Source: Sulfitobacter maritimus (lineage in GTDB: Bacteria > Pseudomonadota > Alphaproteobacteria > Rhodobacterales > Rhodobacteraceae). From it: a stretch of 64,000 nucleotides of DNA. The notes below the pieces were generated by a model that saw nothing but the letters and a program-made list of their open reading frames with translations, was not told the origin of the DNA and did not search any database. The stretch covers positions 434,001 through 498,000 of the forward strand of contig NZ_JABVBB010000021.1 in assembly GCF_013346665.1 (NCBI RefSeq), in the 5' to 3' direction. Position 1 is the stretch's first letter; each line of letters begins with the position of its first letter. The position numbers and the translations under genes were made by a program. Positions 37,627 through 47,456 of this stretch are shown here, piece by piece.

Positions 37627-39111
37627 ATGCCACCCGCACATCCTTTCGACACATCCTATCTTCGCGACAACGATGATGAGGACAAACTAAAGGAGGAATG
37701 CGGTGTTTTCGGTGTCGTCGGCCTTGCCGATGCTGCCAATTTCGTAGCCCTCGGGCTGCACGCGCTCCAACACCGGGGGCAAGAAGCCGGCGGAATCGTG
37801 AGCTACGATCCGAAGGTTGGCTTTCAATCCGCCCGCCGGTTTGGCTATGTGCGGGACAATTTCACCTCGCAGGACGTGATGGAAACCCTGCCCGGCGAAA
37901 TCGCCATTGGTCATGTGCGCTACTCCACCTCCGGCGACAGAGGCCCAACCGCGATCCGCGATGTGCAGCCGTTCTTTGGCGAATTTGCCATGGGGGGTGC
38001 AGCGATTGCGCATAACGGCAATATCACCAACGCCAACGCCCTGCGGCGTGAGTTGATCGAGCATGGCTCGATCTTTCAGTCTTCCTCGGACAGTGAATGC
38101 ATCATCCATCTGATGGCCCGTTCCTTGCAGCGCAATATTCCTGAGCGGATGGAGGATGCGTTGCGCCGGGTTGAGGGCGCGTTTTCTGTTGTTGCCATGA
38201 CCCGCACCAAGCTGATCGGTGTCCGCGACCCGCTTGGGGTGCGCCCGCTGGTGTTGGGCCGTGTTGGCGATGGTTGGGCGCTTAGCTCGGAGACCTGCGC
38301 ACTTGATATCATCGGGGCGGAATTCGTCCGCGAAATCGAGCCCGGCGAAATGGTTGTCATCACGGAAAAGGGCGTCGAAAGCCATTTCCCCTTCCGCCGC
38401 GTCGCCTCGCGGTTCTGCATCTTTGAGCATGTGTATTTCAGCCGCCCCGACAGTATCTTGGGTGGTCGCTCGGTCTATGAAACGCGCGAGAATATTGGCC
38501 GCGAACTGGCCAAGGAAAGCCCGGTGGATGCCGATTTGGTCTGCCCCGTGCCGGACAGCGGCACCCCGGCGGCGATCGGCTACAGTCTGGAATCGGGCAT
38601 CCCCTATGCGTTGGGCATTATCCGGAACCAATATATGGGCCGAACATTCATCGAGCCGACCGAGCAGATCCGGAACATGGGCGTGCGGCTCAAGCTCAAC
38701 GTCAACCGGGCACTGATCAAGGGCAAGCGGGTGATCCTTGTGGACGACTCAGTGGTGCGCGGCACAACCTCGCGCAAGATCAAAGAGATGATTTTGGATG
38801 CTGGCGCTGCCGAAGTTCACTTCCGCATCGCCTCTCCGCCCACAGCTTGGCCCTGCTTTTATGGGGTCGATACGCCGCAGCGCGAGAAACTTCTTGCCGC
38901 TACGATGTCCGAAGAAGAGATGCGCGATCATCTACAGGTCGACAGTCTGAAGTTCATCACGCTGGATGGTCTCTATCGCGCCGTGGGCGAAGCCGAAGGC
39001 CGCAAGGCCAGTTGTCCGCAATATTGCGATGCTTGCTTCTCTGGCGAATATCCGGTGACGCCTGCGGATAAGGTCAAGGAAGGGTTTCAAATGAAACCCG
39101 CCGCTGAATAA
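37627..39111 (+). CDS. purF: Amidophosphoribosyltransferase (PurF)
   Basis: 494 residues, first enzyme of purine synthesis. A 24-residue propeptide precedes the N-terminal nucleophile Cys25 (EECGVFGVVG), so the precursor is probably self-processed. The PRPP motif is VILVDDSVVRGTTSRK. Cysteines in SRFCIFEHVYF, WPCFYG and SCPQYCDACFSG fit the [4Fe-4S] Bacillus-type PurF. Start 37627 gives the shortest reasonable propeptide; GTG 37585 is an alternative. The final step of glutamine hydrolysis lies in the N-terminal Ntn domain. Confidence 0.96.
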   Translation: MPPAHPFDTSYLRDNDDEDKLKEECGVFGVVGLADAANFVALGLHALQHRGQEAGGIVSYDPKVGFQSARRFGYVRDNFTSQDVMETLPGEIAIGHVRYSTSGDRGPTAIRDVQPFFGEFAMGGAAIAHNGNITNANALRRELIEHGSIFQSSSDSECIIHLMARSLQRNIPERMEDALRRVEGAFSVVAMTRTKLIGVRDPLGVRPLVLGRVGDGWALSSETCALDIIGAEFVREIEPGEMVVITEKGVESHFPFRRVASRFCIFEHVYFSRPDSILGGRSVYETRENIGRELAKESPVDADLVCPVPDSGTPAAIGYSLESGIPYALGIIRNQYMGRTFIEPTEQIRNMGVRLKLNVNRALIKGKRVILVDDSVVRGTTSRKIKEMILDAGAAEVHFRIASPPTAWPCFYGVDTPQREKLLAATMSEEEMRDHLQVDSLKFITLDGLYRAVGEAEGRKASCPQYCDACFSGEYPVTPADKVKEGFQMKPAAE

Positions 39112-39125
39112 ACGTTCGCTGAACA

Positions 39126-39158
39126 AAAGGCCGCGTCTCCGAATGGAACGCGGCCTTT
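39126..39158. terminator. Rho-independent terminator after purF
   Basis: AAAGGCCGCGT at 39126-39136 pairs with ACGCGGCCTTT at 39148-39158 across an 11-base loop. A and T flanks make it usable by both purF and the convergent small gene at 39190. Confidence 0.85.
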
Positions 39159-39189
39159 GACCTTTCCGGCGCTGCGATTACGCTCGCGT

Positions 39190-39423
39190 TTACTCGGTCA
39201 CTTCCTGTGCCGCGTCATTTGCGCTTTCTGTGGCGCCATCTACCACGTCAGAAATCGCCTCCCCGGCCTTCTCGGCTGCGTCAGTCACCTCATCCGCCAC
39301 CGCCGGCGCATTGATCGCATCGGATGCCTCTGTGGCCACTTCTTGCGGTCCCTTGCCGGTGAAAAGCATGTAGCCTCCAAGCGCAATCACCGCCGCGACG
39401 ACCAACCAGACCAAATTCTTCAT
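39190..39423 (-). CDS. Small single-helix membrane protein (77 aa)
   Basis: A short N-terminus leads into one hydrophobic helix (NLVWLVVAAVIALGGYMLF), followed by an acidic, alanine-rich tail (EKAGEAISDVVDGATESAND) that should be helical and amphipathic. I do not recognise a named family; similar small proteins exist in roseobacters. Convergent with purF across a shared terminator and divergent from infC. Confidence 0.7.
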   Translation of the reverse strand: MKNLVWLVVAAVIALGGYMLFTGKGPQEVATEASDAINAPAVADEVTDAAEKAGEAISDVVDGATESANDAAQEVTE

Positions 39424-39621
39424 GTTATTCCCCTATTCACGTAGCCACGCGGCGCGAGATTACCCGCGTGTCTGTTCCTTCGTCAATTACGCCACAATCG
39501 CCCAACGGCAAGGGCAAAACCGCGCAAACCCCACCAAGAGCGTGATTTTGCGGCTTGAAGAACCATGCGCCCGGGTTTACCTTGCAATCTCGGAATAGGT
39601 AACAATCAAAGGACCATCACC

Positions 39622-40170
39622 ATCGCTCGCAGACCTCATAACGCGCCGCCGCAACGCGACACCGGCCCGCGCGTCAACGAAAAGATCCGCTCAAACGAAA
39701 TCCGCCTGATCGGTGCGGACGGTGAAAACGTCGGCGTTGTGACCCCCTCGCGCGCCATGGAAATGGCCGATGAAGCCGGGCTCGACTTGGTCGAAATCTC
39801 GCCCAACGCCAACCCGCCTGTCTGTAAGATCATGGATTTTGGCAAGTTCAAATACGAACAGCAAAAGCGTGAGAGCGAAGCCCGCAAAAAGCAAAAGATC
39901 ATCGAAATTAAGGAAGTCAAATTCCGGCCGAATACCGATCAGGGTGATTACGATGTGAAAATGCGGAATGTTTTCAAGTTTCTTGATGGCGGCGACAAGG
40001 TGAAAATCACGCTGCGCTTCCGCGGCCGGGAAATGGCGCACCAGAACCTCGGTCGTGAGCTGTTGGAACGGGTTGCAGAAGACACCAAAGAGCATGGCCG
40101 GGTGGAGAACTTCCCGAAGATGGAAGGCCGCCAGATGGTCATGGTGATCGGCCCACTGCCGAATAAGTAA
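39622..40170 (+). CDS. infC: Translation initiation factor IF-3, probable AUC start codon
   Basis: 182 residues. The N-terminal domain begins [21 protein letters not shown]; the C-terminal domain includes [17 protein letters not shown] and ends [11 protein letters not shown]-3 blocks subunit joining and rejects non-AUG start codons. There is no ATG or GTG at the conserved N-terminus. AAAGGA lies eight bases before ATC 39622, and the resulting protein starts like other alphaproteobacterial IF-3 proteins. The only in-frame ATG (39565) would add 19 non-conserved residues and has no good binding site. A rare start codon is the known basis of IF-3 autoregulation in Escherichia coli (AUU). Confidence 0.93.
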   Translation: MARRPHNAPPQRDTGPRVNEKIRSNEIRLIGADGENVGVVTPSRAMEMADEAGLDLVEISPNANPPVCKIMDFGKFKYEQQKRESEARKKQKIIEIKEVKFRPNTDQGDYDVKMRNVFKFLDGGDKVKITLRFRGREMAHQNLGRELLERVAEDTKEHGRVENFPKMEGRQMVMVIGPLPNK

Positions 40171-40217
40171 CCGAACATTCGGTCGCCTGCTTTCGCCAGA
40201 GTCTTTGAGGAATACAA

Positions 40218-40247
40218 AAACGCCCCCGGAGATCTCCGGGGGCGTTT
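40218..40247. terminator. Bidirectional Rho-independent terminator between infC and the OmpA gene
   Basis: A perfect 15-bp-arm palindrome centred at 40232/40233 (arm AAACGCCCCCGGAGA), A-flanked on one side and T-flanked on the other. It lies between the convergent stops at 40170 and 40272. Confidence 0.9.
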
Positions 40248-40271
40248 TGCGTTCACGTTGTCTTGTGCGGC

Positions 40272-42377
40272 TTACCGAAGCAGGCCGGTAATGTTACGCA
40301 CAACAGCACGGCGGTTTGCTGGCTCCGGACCGTTTGTCGGCACCCGCAACTGGCTTTCACCATAGCCCTGCGTGACAAGGTTCGCTGGCGGTACGTCAAA
40401 GTACTCGGTCAGTGCCAGAGCAACGGTTTCCGCACGGCGGTCCGACAGCGCCAAGTTGTAGCTCGCATCACCCACTGCATCGGTATGTCCTTCGACGAGA
40501 ATAACCGTGCGCGGGTCTTTCTGGATCATGTCACGCAGCGTGGCACCAATGTTGGCCAGTGCTTTTGCTTGCTCAGGCTGGATTGCAGCCGACCCGGTTG
40601 GGAAGCGCACTGCGTCCAGTTCCAACTGGGGTGCAAGAGACCGCACCTCTTGGATTTCACGCACCTGACGCAGCGAGAACGTGCGACCTTGGTCTGACCG
40701 CTGTTGAGCCTGCAACGCACGCCGCAGTGCTTCTTCGTCCTGCTGGCTGGCAACAACGGTCCGCTGCGTTTCCTGTACTTTGGGCAGTTCCGAGACGATG
40801 ACCTCTTGCTCATCAACGAGATCGTCAACCAAGACATATTCGCGACCCTGCGCATCAAAATTGGTTCGACGCAGAACCGAGCCATCGCGGGCGCGAATGG
40901 TTTCAATGCGGCTGCCGTCGGCTTTCGTCACGATCGTACGGGTCGAACCGTCGTCGAATGTCTGCGTTTGCACTTGGTCGCCGGGGCGACGGATAAGCGC
41001 GTTATCGTCTTTCAGCACGCGCAGTTCGCCATCTGGATCCTGAACCACAACACGGTCGCCCGTGCGGCTCACGATCTTCTCACCATTGTTCAGCACAGAG
41101 CCTACGGCAACAGCGCCCAGACCCAAAAGCAGGGCCTTTTCGAAGTCCGACATGCCGCTGTCGCTGTCATTCGCTTGCGGCGCGGCTTCACCGGCTGCGG
41201 TCACTTTGGTGTCGAAGTCCTCGTCCGAGCTGCGCACGTCTTCTTCGGTGACTTTTTCTGTCACCACTTCGGCCTCCGCACCCGTTTCTTCCGCAGCGGC
41301 GGCGGCGGCGGCAGCAGCGGCTTCACGTTCGGCCCGACGTTGCGCGCGGCGCTCTTCACGACGCTGCTCACGACGCTCTTCACGGGCCTGCAACTGTTCG
41401 TCGGTCAGGGCAGCTTCGGCTTCTGCATCAGCCTCACCGTCCGCTACAGTGGCGGTGTTCTCCACTGGCGCTTCGGATTCAGTGGCTGTTTCGGCCTCAG
41501 CAGCCGTGTCGCCTTCTCCAGCGGTTTCGGCTTCACTAACGGTGTTAGCCTCACTCGCAGTGTCAGTCTCGACAGCGGTGTTGGCCTCAGCAGCAGTGTC
41601 TGCTTCAATAGCTGTATCGGCATCAACAGCAGTATCGGCCTCAGCAGAGGCTTCTGCCTCAGTTTCCGTACCAGTCTCATTCAGGGGCGTTGCGGCTTCG
41701 TCCTCGGAGATCTCCTGAGCGTCGCTATCCGCGGCCTCGTTCATGGTTTCGTCGTCAGCGGTCGCCGTGTCAGCCGCAACAGCATCGCCTTCCGGCGCAT
41801 CGGTCATGACCGGCGCGTCAGCGGTATCGCTGTCACCCTCGGCTCCATCAGCAGGCGCGACTTCCTCAACGGTCTCGACGGGCGCGTCGGCATTTGTCTC
41901 TGCCTCTGCTTCAGCGCCGTCGGTGGAAACGGTTGCGTTGACATCAGCTTCAGCCTCGGTCGCTTCCTCAACCACCTGTGCTGTTTCATCCGCAACATCA
42001 TCTGCCGCGTCGGCCGCATCAGAACCGGCTTCCGCGGCTTCCTCTGCCGCCTCGTCCGCCATATCTTCCACAGCGTCTGTCGCATCGTCGGCAGCGTCAG
42101 CCGCGTCGTCGATCACTTCGTCTGCTTCCGCGTCTGCCGTTTCTACGTCAGCCCCTTCAGCTTCGGCATCCGCCTCTACATTTGCGCTCAGATCTGCCGC
42201 GATCCGAAGTTCTTCCGCTGTTTCTACGGTCTGATCCTCAAAAGCGCAGGGAAATTCACTTGCCTCACCAACAGGACCGCAGGCCGGCACGTCTTGCTGC
42301 TGTGCAAAAGCGCCTTGCGGAAAGGCGAGCGCAAGGCTCAACCCTAAAGAAGTTGTTGATTTGAGAAGATTTTTCAT
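40272..42377 (-). CDS. OmpA-family outer membrane protein with long acidic low-complexity region
   Basis: 701 residues. A signal peptide (cleavage near residue 25, AFA-QQQ) is followed by an acidic, alanine-rich stretch (about 48-325). Then come a basic helix (REERREQRREERRAQRRAER) with an alanine run, a short hydrophobic segment (ALLLGLGAVAVGSVL, about 427-441), beta-rich repeats (VVVQDPDGELRVLKDD), and a C-terminal OmpA peptidoglycan-binding domain (about 575-700: VEGHTDAVGDASYN, NRRAVV). It should link outer membrane and murein. GAGGA precedes ATG 42377. An EcfG-like promoter match lies 52 bases upstream of the start codon. Confidence 0.87.
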   Translation of the reverse strand: MKNLLKSTTSLGLSLALAFPQGAFAQQQDVPACGPVGEASEFPCAFEDQTVETAEELRIAADLSANVEADAEAEGADVETADAEADEVIDDAADAADDATDAVEDMADEAAEEAAEAGSDAADAADDVADETAQVVEEATEAEADVNATVSTDGAEAEAETNADAPVETVEEVAPADGAEGDSDTADAPVMTDAPEGDAVAADTATADDETMNEAADSDAQEISEDEAATPLNETGTETEAEASAEADTAVDADTAIEADTAAEANTAVETDTASEANTVSEAETAGEGDTAAEAETATESEAPVENTATVADGEADAEAEAALTDEQLQAREERREQRREERRAQRRAEREAAAAAAAAAAEETGAEAEVVTEKVTEEDVRSSDEDFDTKVTAAGEAAPQANDSDSGMSDFEKALLLGLGAVAVGSVLNNGEKIVSRTGDRVVVQDPDGELRVLKDDNALIRRPGDQVQTQTFDDGSTRTIVTKADGSRIETIRARDGSVLRRTNFDAQGREYVLVDDLVDEQEVIVSELPKVQETQRTVVASQQDEEALRRALQAQQRSDQGRTFSLRQVREIQEVRSLAPQLELDAVRFPTGSAAIQPEQAKALANIGATLRDMIQKDPRTVILVEGHTDAVGDASYNLALSDRRAETVALALTEYFDVPPANLVTQGYGESQLRVPTNGPEPANRRAVVRNITGLLR
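41475..41642 (-). repeat. Coding tandem repeat, approximate six-residue units, in the OmpA-family gene
   Basis: Residues 246-301 repeat an approximate hexad (EADTAV, DADTAI, EADTAA, EANTAV, ETDTAS and so on), about nine units. The underlying DNA repeats in 18-base steps with drift. Length could vary between strains through slippage. Confidence 0.7.
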
Positions 42378-42428
42378 TCTTACGTCCTCATTATTACGGG
42401 AACGCCGTTCGGGCAGCGCTTGTCACCT

Positions 42429-42453
42429 AACGCATAATGAGCATGGAGGTTCC
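42429..42453 (-). promoter_or_regulatory. EcfG-type promoter match upstream of the OmpA-family gene
   Basis: On the minus strand GGAAC (42453-42449) is followed by exactly 16 bases and CGTT (42432-42429). This fits the consensus GGAAC-N16/17-CGTT of the alphaproteobacterial general stress sigma factor EcfG. The predicted transcript start is about 45 bases before the ATG. Whether this organism carries EcfG is not visible here. Confidence 0.5.
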
Positions 42454-42479
42454 GCTATCCAATATCACAGCGTTACCCC

Positions 42480-42509
42480 ATAAAAATACCGCGCCCCAGC
42501 GAGGGGCGC
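42480..42509 (-). terminator. Rho-independent terminator after coxM
   Basis: On the minus strand GCGCCCC, loop TCGCT, GGGGCGC is followed by GGTATTTTTA. It lies 31 bases beyond the coxM stop and upstream of the OmpA promoter. Confidence 0.75.
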
Positions 42510-42539
42510 AGTCAGAGCAGAAGCGACTGTTATCGCCTA

Positions 42540-43328
42540 TCAAACGATGGATTGGACCGCACGGCGCGTCATCACCCCGCAAAGGTGCGCTCGGTAAGCG
42601 CCGCTGCCGTGCAAATCACTGATCATTTCGCCGCCATCCAAGGTTAGACCATCCAGCGCGCTGGCTGCGAAAGTGGCCCCAAGCGCAGCCTCCGCTTCGC
42701 GCCAACGGAACACCCCTTCGTTCGACGCCCCGGTGATCGCGACCCGCACGTGACTGTCAAAACGCGCAACGAATGCCGCAACCAAGGGGAACCGAGAGGC
42801 CGGCTGAATGAACTTCTCATAATGCGCTGCCTGCGGAATGGGGAAGCGCACGCCGGTTACGATTTCCCCCTCCTCCAGCGCGGTGGTGAACATGCCTTGG
42901 AAGTAGTCATCCGCAGCGATCTCACGCCGGTCGGTCTCAATGGTCGCCCCGCTGGCCAGCGCACCCGCCGGATAGCAAGCGGAAGGATCGTTGTTGGCGA
43001 GCGATCCGCCGATCGTGCCCCGGTTGCGCACCGCAGGGTCGCCGATCCGCGCAGCAAGGCTGGCAAGGGCCGGATAGCTATCCGCCGCCTCGCGCATAAC
43101 GGTCGCATGGGTTGTGCCGCCACCGATCCAAAGCGCACCATCGCGCATTTCCACGCCCTTGAGTTCATCAATCCCCGCCAGCGACACCAGAACCGAGGGC
43201 ATCGCCAGCCGCGCCTTGAGCGTTGGGATCAGTGTCTGCCCCCCGCTGAGTGGCTGCGCGTCCTCTTGCCCCAGAGCCTTGACCGCATCCGCCACATTGC
43301 CGGGGCGTTCTATTTCGAAATCATACAT
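42540..43328 (-). CDS. coxM: CO dehydrogenase-like medium subunit (FAD binding)
   Basis: 262 residues, xanthine dehydrogenase-family FAD subunit. The FAD diphosphate loops read LSGGQTL (27-33, equivalent to AGGHS) and TIGGSLAN (105-112). It passes electrons from the small iron-sulfur subunit to the respiratory chain. GAAGGA precedes ATG 43328. It is the last gene of the leftward set S-L-M, the order typical of form II Cox clusters, and starts 70 bases after coxL. A terminator follows. Confidence 0.9.
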   Translation of the reverse strand: MYDFEIERPGNVADAVKALGQEDAQPLSGGQTLIPTLKARLAMPSVLVSLAGIDELKGVEMRDGALWIGGGTTHATVMREAADSYPALASLAARIGDPAVRNRGTIGGSLANNDPSACYPAGALASGATIETDRREIAADDYFQGMFTTALEEGEIVTGVRFPIPQAAHYEKFIQPASRFPLVAAFVARFDSHVRVAITGASNEGVFRWREAEAALGATFAASALDGLTLDGGEMISDLHGSGAYRAHLCGVMTRRAVQSIV

Positions 43329-43398
43329 CTCTCATCCTTCCCAGAGGCCGCCGAGCGTCGCCTCTTCTCTCAATCCAATATTCAGCAGGCCGTGGCGC

Positions 43399-45774
43399 TT
43401 AGACATTCATCGCCTCCCAAACCCGCGCGGGGCTGACCGGCATATCGATATGGCCGATGTCCTTCCCGCCCGAGCGTATGGCGTCGAGCACTGCGTTGAC
43501 CACAGCAGGCGGCGAGCCAATCGCCCCCGCCTCCCCGCAGCCTTTCACGCCCAAGGGGTTGTGTGTGCAGGGTGTCTGGCAGGAGTGGTCCACGTCATAG
43601 AACGGCAGATCGCTGGCCCGCGGCATGGCGTAATCCATGTAAGATGCGCTGAGGAGTTGGCCGTCCTCATCGTAAGCGCAGTTTTCTAGCAGCGCCTGAC
43701 CAATGCCTTGAGCCAATCCGCCATGCACCTGGCCGGTCACGATCATCGGGTTGACCACATTGCCGAAATCATCGGCCGCCGTGAAGCGCTCGACGGTGAC
43801 ATGGCCGGTTTCGGGATCAAGCTCGACCTCACAAGCGTAGGCCCCCGCTGGATAGGTGAAGTTCGACGGGTCGTAGAATGCCGTCTCCTCCAGCCCCGGT
43901 TCGATCTCCTCGAGCGGGTAGTTATGCGGCACATAGGCTGCGAGCGTCACATCGCCCCAAGCCACGGATTTGTCGGTCCCTGCCACGCTGAAGGCACCAT
44001 CCTTCAACTCGATATCCCCTTCCGAGGCTTCGAGCAGATGACTCGCAATCTTCTTGGCCTTAGCGATGATCTTTTCCGTCGCGCGGACCATGGCGCTGCC
44101 ACCCACCGCCAGCGAGCGTGAGCCATAGGTGCCCATGCCCATCGGCACCTTGGAGGTGTCGCCATGGACGATCTCGACCATATTTTCGTCGATCCCGATC
44201 ATGTCCGCCACAACTTGCGCAAAAGAGGTCTCATGCCCCTGCCCGTGGCTGTGGCTGCCGGTCATCACGACCAAGCCGCCGGTGGCGTTGACCCGCACCA
44301 TGGCGCTCTCATAAAGCCCCGCCCGCGCGCCGAGTTGTCCGACGAGGTTCGAGGGCGCGATGCCGCAGGCCTCGATATAGCAATTCACACCGAAACCGCG
44401 CAGCTTTCCCTTGGATTCACTCTCGCGGCGCCGCGCCTCAAAGCCCGCGTGGTCGGCGATCTCTTCGAGTTTGTCCATCGTCGCGTTGTAGTCGCCCGTG
44501 TCATATTCCACCGCTACCGGCGTGGCATAGGGAAACTCGGTCACGAAATTCTGGCGGCGCAGTTTGATCGGGTCGACCTTTAACTCATGCGCAGCCTTGT
44601 CGATCAAACGCTCTAGTTGATAGGTCGCCTCGGGCCGTCCGGCACCGCGATAGGCGTCTACTGGCACGGTATTGGTAAACACCGCCTTAACGTTCACATA
44701 GATCAGCGGCGTTTTGTAGTTCCCCGCCATCAGCGTACCGTGCAGCCACGTCGGCACCGAGGGCGCGAAGGTCGAGAGATAGGCGCCCATATTTGCATAG
44801 GTATCGGTGCGCAGGGCGGTGAAGTTATTGTCTGCATCCAGCGCCAGTTCGATCTTGGTTACGTGATCCCGGCCATGAGCATCCGACATGAAAGCCTCGG
44901 ACCGGCTGGAGGTCCATTTGACCGGTCGGCCAACCGCCTTGGCGGCGAAGGTGCAGAACGCTTCTTCTTGATAGTGGAAAATCTTGGTGCCAAAGCCCCC
45001 GCCCACATCCGGGGCCACCACACGCAGCTTATGCTCAGGGATGCCCAGCACGAAAGCGCCCATCAGCAAACGGATCACATGCGGGTTCTGGCTGGTGGTG
45101 TAGAGCGTATGCTCGCCATCCGAACGGTTATAGTCGCCGATGGCCACGCGCGGCTCCATCGGGTTGGCGACAAGACGGTTGTTCACCAGTTCCAACGTGG
45201 TGACATGAGCGGCCTGTTCAAAGGCCTTGTTCACCGCGTCTTTGTTCTCCTCAACAAAACCCCAGTCATAGCAAAGGTTGCTTGTCAGATCGTCATGCAC
45301 CTTGGGCGCGCCGTCCTTAACCGCATCCTTCATATTCACCACGGCGGGAAGCTCATCGATATCGACGACAATCGCCTCGGCAGCATCGCGGGCCTGCGCC
45401 AGCGTTTCGGCCACCACGGCGGCGATGGGCTCGCCCACATGGCGGACTTTTTCATGGGCCAGTACAGGGTGTTTCGGCTCTTGCATCGGTTGGCCGTGTT
45501 TGTCGGTCACCTGCCAGCCGCAGGGCATCCCGCCGATCTCGGCGAAATCCGCGCCGGTGAAAACCTTGAGCACGCCGGGCATGTCTTCGGCGGCAGAGGT
45601 ATCAACCCCCGTCAGCCGCCCGTGCGCCACATCCGAGCGCAGGAAAAACACATGGGTCTGGCGGCGCAGGTTGATGTCATCGGTGTAACGCCCTGACCCG
45701 GTGAGAAAGCGTATGTCCTCCCGTCTCTTGCTGCTGGCGCCAATTCCGCGCGTCGGTTCAAAATCCTTAGGCAT
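43399..45774 (-). CDS. coxL: CO dehydrogenase-like large subunit, form II (molybdopterin binding)
   Basis: 791 residues. The active-site loop reads AYRGAGR (374-380), which marks form II; form I enzymes have AYXCSFR. The catalytic Glu lies in GCGEAGAIG near the C-terminus, and [10 protein letters not shown] is a molybdopterin-contact motif. Form I oxidises CO; form II enzymes are often unable to support CO oxidation, so a xanthine-dehydrogenase-like activity on another substrate is possible. GGGAGG precedes ATG 45774. Partners coxS and coxM flank it. Confidence 0.92.
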   Translation of the reverse strand: MPKDFEPTRGIGASSKRREDIRFLTGSGRYTDDINLRRQTHVFFLRSDVAHGRLTGVDTSAAEDMPGVLKVFTGADFAEIGGMPCGWQVTDKHGQPMQEPKHPVLAHEKVRHVGEPIAAVVAETLAQARDAAEAIVVDIDELPAVVNMKDAVKDGAPKVHDDLTSNLCYDWGFVEENKDAVNKAFEQAAHVTTLELVNNRLVANPMEPRVAIGDYNRSDGEHTLYTTSQNPHVIRLLMGAFVLGIPEHKLRVVAPDVGGGFGTKIFHYQEEAFCTFAAKAVGRPVKWTSSRSEAFMSDAHGRDHVTKIELALDADNNFTALRTDTYANMGAYLSTFAPSVPTWLHGTLMAGNYKTPLIYVNVKAVFTNTVPVDAYRGAGRPEATYQLERLIDKAAHELKVDPIKLRRQNFVTEFPYATPVAVEYDTGDYNATMDKLEEIADHAGFEARRRESESKGKLRGFGVNCYIEACGIAPSNLVGQLGARAGLYESAMVRVNATGGLVVMTGSHSHGQGHETSFAQVVADMIGIDENMVEIVHGDTSKVPMGMGTYGSRSLAVGGSAMVRATEKIIAKAKKIASHLLEASEGDIELKDGAFSVAGTDKSVAWGDVTLAAYVPHNYPLEEIEPGLEETAFYDPSNFTYPAGAYACEVELDPETGHVTVERFTAADDFGNVVNPMIVTGQVHGGLAQGIGQALLENCAYDEDGQLLSASYMDYAMPRASDLPFYDVDHSCQTPCTHNPLGVKGCGEAGAIGSPPAVVNAVLDAIRSGGKDIGHIDMPVSPARVWEAMNV

Positions 45775-45888
45775 AATGTCCTCCCGTTTGGTGGCGGTGC
45801 GGATGCACCTGATCTGTCACGCGGCGTCCGGTTCTGGCGGTCCTCCCCCGCCATCACCGTCCTGCTCAGCGTGACACTGTTCTCGGCG

Positions 45889-46374
45889 TTACTCTGCCGC
45901 GAGTGCGCTGACCTCTTGGCCGCTGGCCGCCATGATTGCTTTGACGATATTGTGGTAGCCGGTGCAGCGGCAGATGTTGCCGTCTAGGTAATGCCGCACC
46001 TCAGCCTCGCTCGGCTTGGGGTTTTCCTTGAGCAGGGCCGCCGCGGACATCACCATGCCCGGCGTGCAAAAGCCGCATTGCAGACCGTGGTGGTCCTGAA
46101 ACGCCTGCTGGATGGTGTTGAGCGTGCCATCAGGGGCCGCTTGGCCCTCGATGGTGTCGACCTCGGCGCCGTCGGCCTCAACCGCGAACATGGTGCAGGC
46201 CTTGACCGCATTGCCGTTAACATGCACCACGCAGGCGCCGCATTGGCTGGTGTCGCAGCCCACATGGGTGCCGGTGAGTTCCAGATCATCGCGTAGGAAA
46301 TGCACCAGCAGCGTGCGCCCTTCGACCTCCCCTGACGCGGGTTTGCCGTTCACGGTCATCTTGACCTGTGTCAT
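45889..46374 (-). CDS. coxS: CO dehydrogenase-like small subunit, two [2Fe-2S] clusters
   Basis: 161 residues from ATG 46374. The upstream ATG 46380 directly abuts the GGGAGG site, so the second ATG has the better spacing. The plant-ferredoxin cluster ligands are Cys40, 45, 48 and 60; the second cluster uses Cys100, 103, 135 and 137 ([16 protein letters not shown]). It moves electrons from the molybdenum site to FAD. First structural gene of the S-L-M set. Confidence 0.95.
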   Translation of the reverse strand: MTQVKMTVNGKPASGEVEGRTLLVHFLRDDLELTGTHVGCDTSQCGACVVHVNGNAVKACTMFAVEADGAEVDTIEGQAAPDGTLNTIQQAFQDHHGLQCGFCTPGMVMSAAALLKENPKPSEAEVRHYLDGNICRCTGYHNIVKAIMAASGQEVSALAAE

Positions 46375-46460
46375 GTTCATCCTCCCGTTTTATACGCTTG
46401 TTAAGGGCAGTTAAGCACGACACGCCTACGTTGAGAACAAATTTTTTGCAGGGGCTGGGG

Positions 46461-47456
46461 TCAGCGCTTGCCTTTGCCGGGGTTGCGCGGTTGAGGTCGG
46501 GTGGGAATTTCCTTGAGCAGCCCGCCCACGCCCATGGCAGCAATATCCTGACTGCTGACCGGGATGCCGCAGATCACCCGCGAGAGGACCCAATCGGCGC
46601 CATTGAGCGCGGGCGAGCGCGCACATCCCGGCAGACCGATAACAGGCCGTTCGCCATATTCGCCGATAAAGAGCAGGTTACCGGGATCGACCGGCATGCC
46701 AAAGCGTTCAACCCGCCCGCCTGCGCGGCGCAGGGCTGCCGGGGCGACATCGTCAATGTCTGAAGTGGCTGAGGCAGTGAGGATCAAAATCAGATCGGTG
46801 GTGGCCTTTTCAATTTCTTGCGTCAATGGCGCCGCCTGATGGGGCACGTTGACCACCGCTGTCAGGCGCACGCCAAGCGCGTTCAGCCGTGCTTCGATGG
46901 CCGCGCGGCCTTTGTCTCCTGCGCCACCGTCGACCTCAGTTACAATCAGCGTGGCACTGCGCAATTGGGGCGTGCGCAGGTACAGGGCATCGGTTTTTGC
47001 TGCGGCGCAGGCGGCTTGCAAAGCCGCTTCGGGTACCGCGTAGGATATGATCTTGATCGTCGCTACCATGCCACCCGCGGCCATTTGCTGAAACGGCGGC
47101 ACCGTGGCCAAGGTGATCATCGGATGCGCCGCATTGACGGCTTCCAGTGCTGCGCGGTCAAGCATGACGACCCCCGGCCCATCAGCGAGCAAATTGACCC
47201 GCCCGGTAAAGGCGTTCGACATGCGCAACCCCGGCCCCCGCAATCTCTGCGCAAGCCGCGCGGCGGCGGTGTTTTCGTCAATGTCCTGCGGGTCCAGACG
47301 GGCGACAATGACATTTGACACGCCCGCTGCTGCCAAGGCGGCAATGTCTTCGGCGCTCAACACCCTACCCTTGCGCAACCGGCCTTTTTGCAGCGCGACC
47401 GAATGGGCCAGCGTCGCGCCTTCGGCATCGCGCAGGGGGACCGGACCGAACTTCAT
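46461..47456 (-). CDS. Molybdopterin-binding protein (MoeA/MoCF-like) of the Cox cluster
   Basis: 331 residues. The N-terminal half (LRKGRVLSAEDIAALAAAGV) resembles the MoeA linker region, and the second half carries a MoCF-type molybdopterin-binding fold: TDLILILTASATSDIDDVAPAA and PVDPGNLLFIGE, with GLPGCARSP. It lacks other MoeA domains, so it is likely an accessory factor that prepares or delivers the cofactor. Its start overlaps the XdhC stop by four bases. A gap of 86 bases leads to coxS. Confidence 0.75.
   Translation of the reverse strand: MKFGPVPLRDAEGATLAHSVALQKGRLRKGRVLSAEDIAALAAAGVSNVIVARLDPQDIDENTAAARLAQRLRGPGLRMSNAFTGRVNLLADGPGVVMLDRAALEAVNAAHPMITLATVPPFQQMAAGGMVATIKIISYAVPEAALQAACAAAKTDALYLRTPQLRSATLIVTEVDGGAGDKGRAAIEARLNALGVRLTAVVNVPHQAAPLTQEIEKATTDLILILTASATSDIDDVAPAALRRAGGRVERFGMPVDPGNLLFIGEYGERPVIGLPGCARSPALNGADWVLSRVICGIPVSSQDIAAMGVGGLLKEIPTRPQPRNPGKGKR

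Noticed and set aside
37422-37676. 84-residue frame in the cvpA-purF gap
   Set aside because: Runs into purF in another frame, no ribosome binding site, no conserved segment.
41475-41642. Regular repeats as a possible CRISPR array
   Set aside because: The 18-base steps are in-frame coding repeats without spacers.
40704-42347. 547-residue frame opposite the OmpA-family gene
   Set aside because: Composition mirrors the acidic alanine-rich repeat; the real gene has a signal peptide and an OmpA domain.
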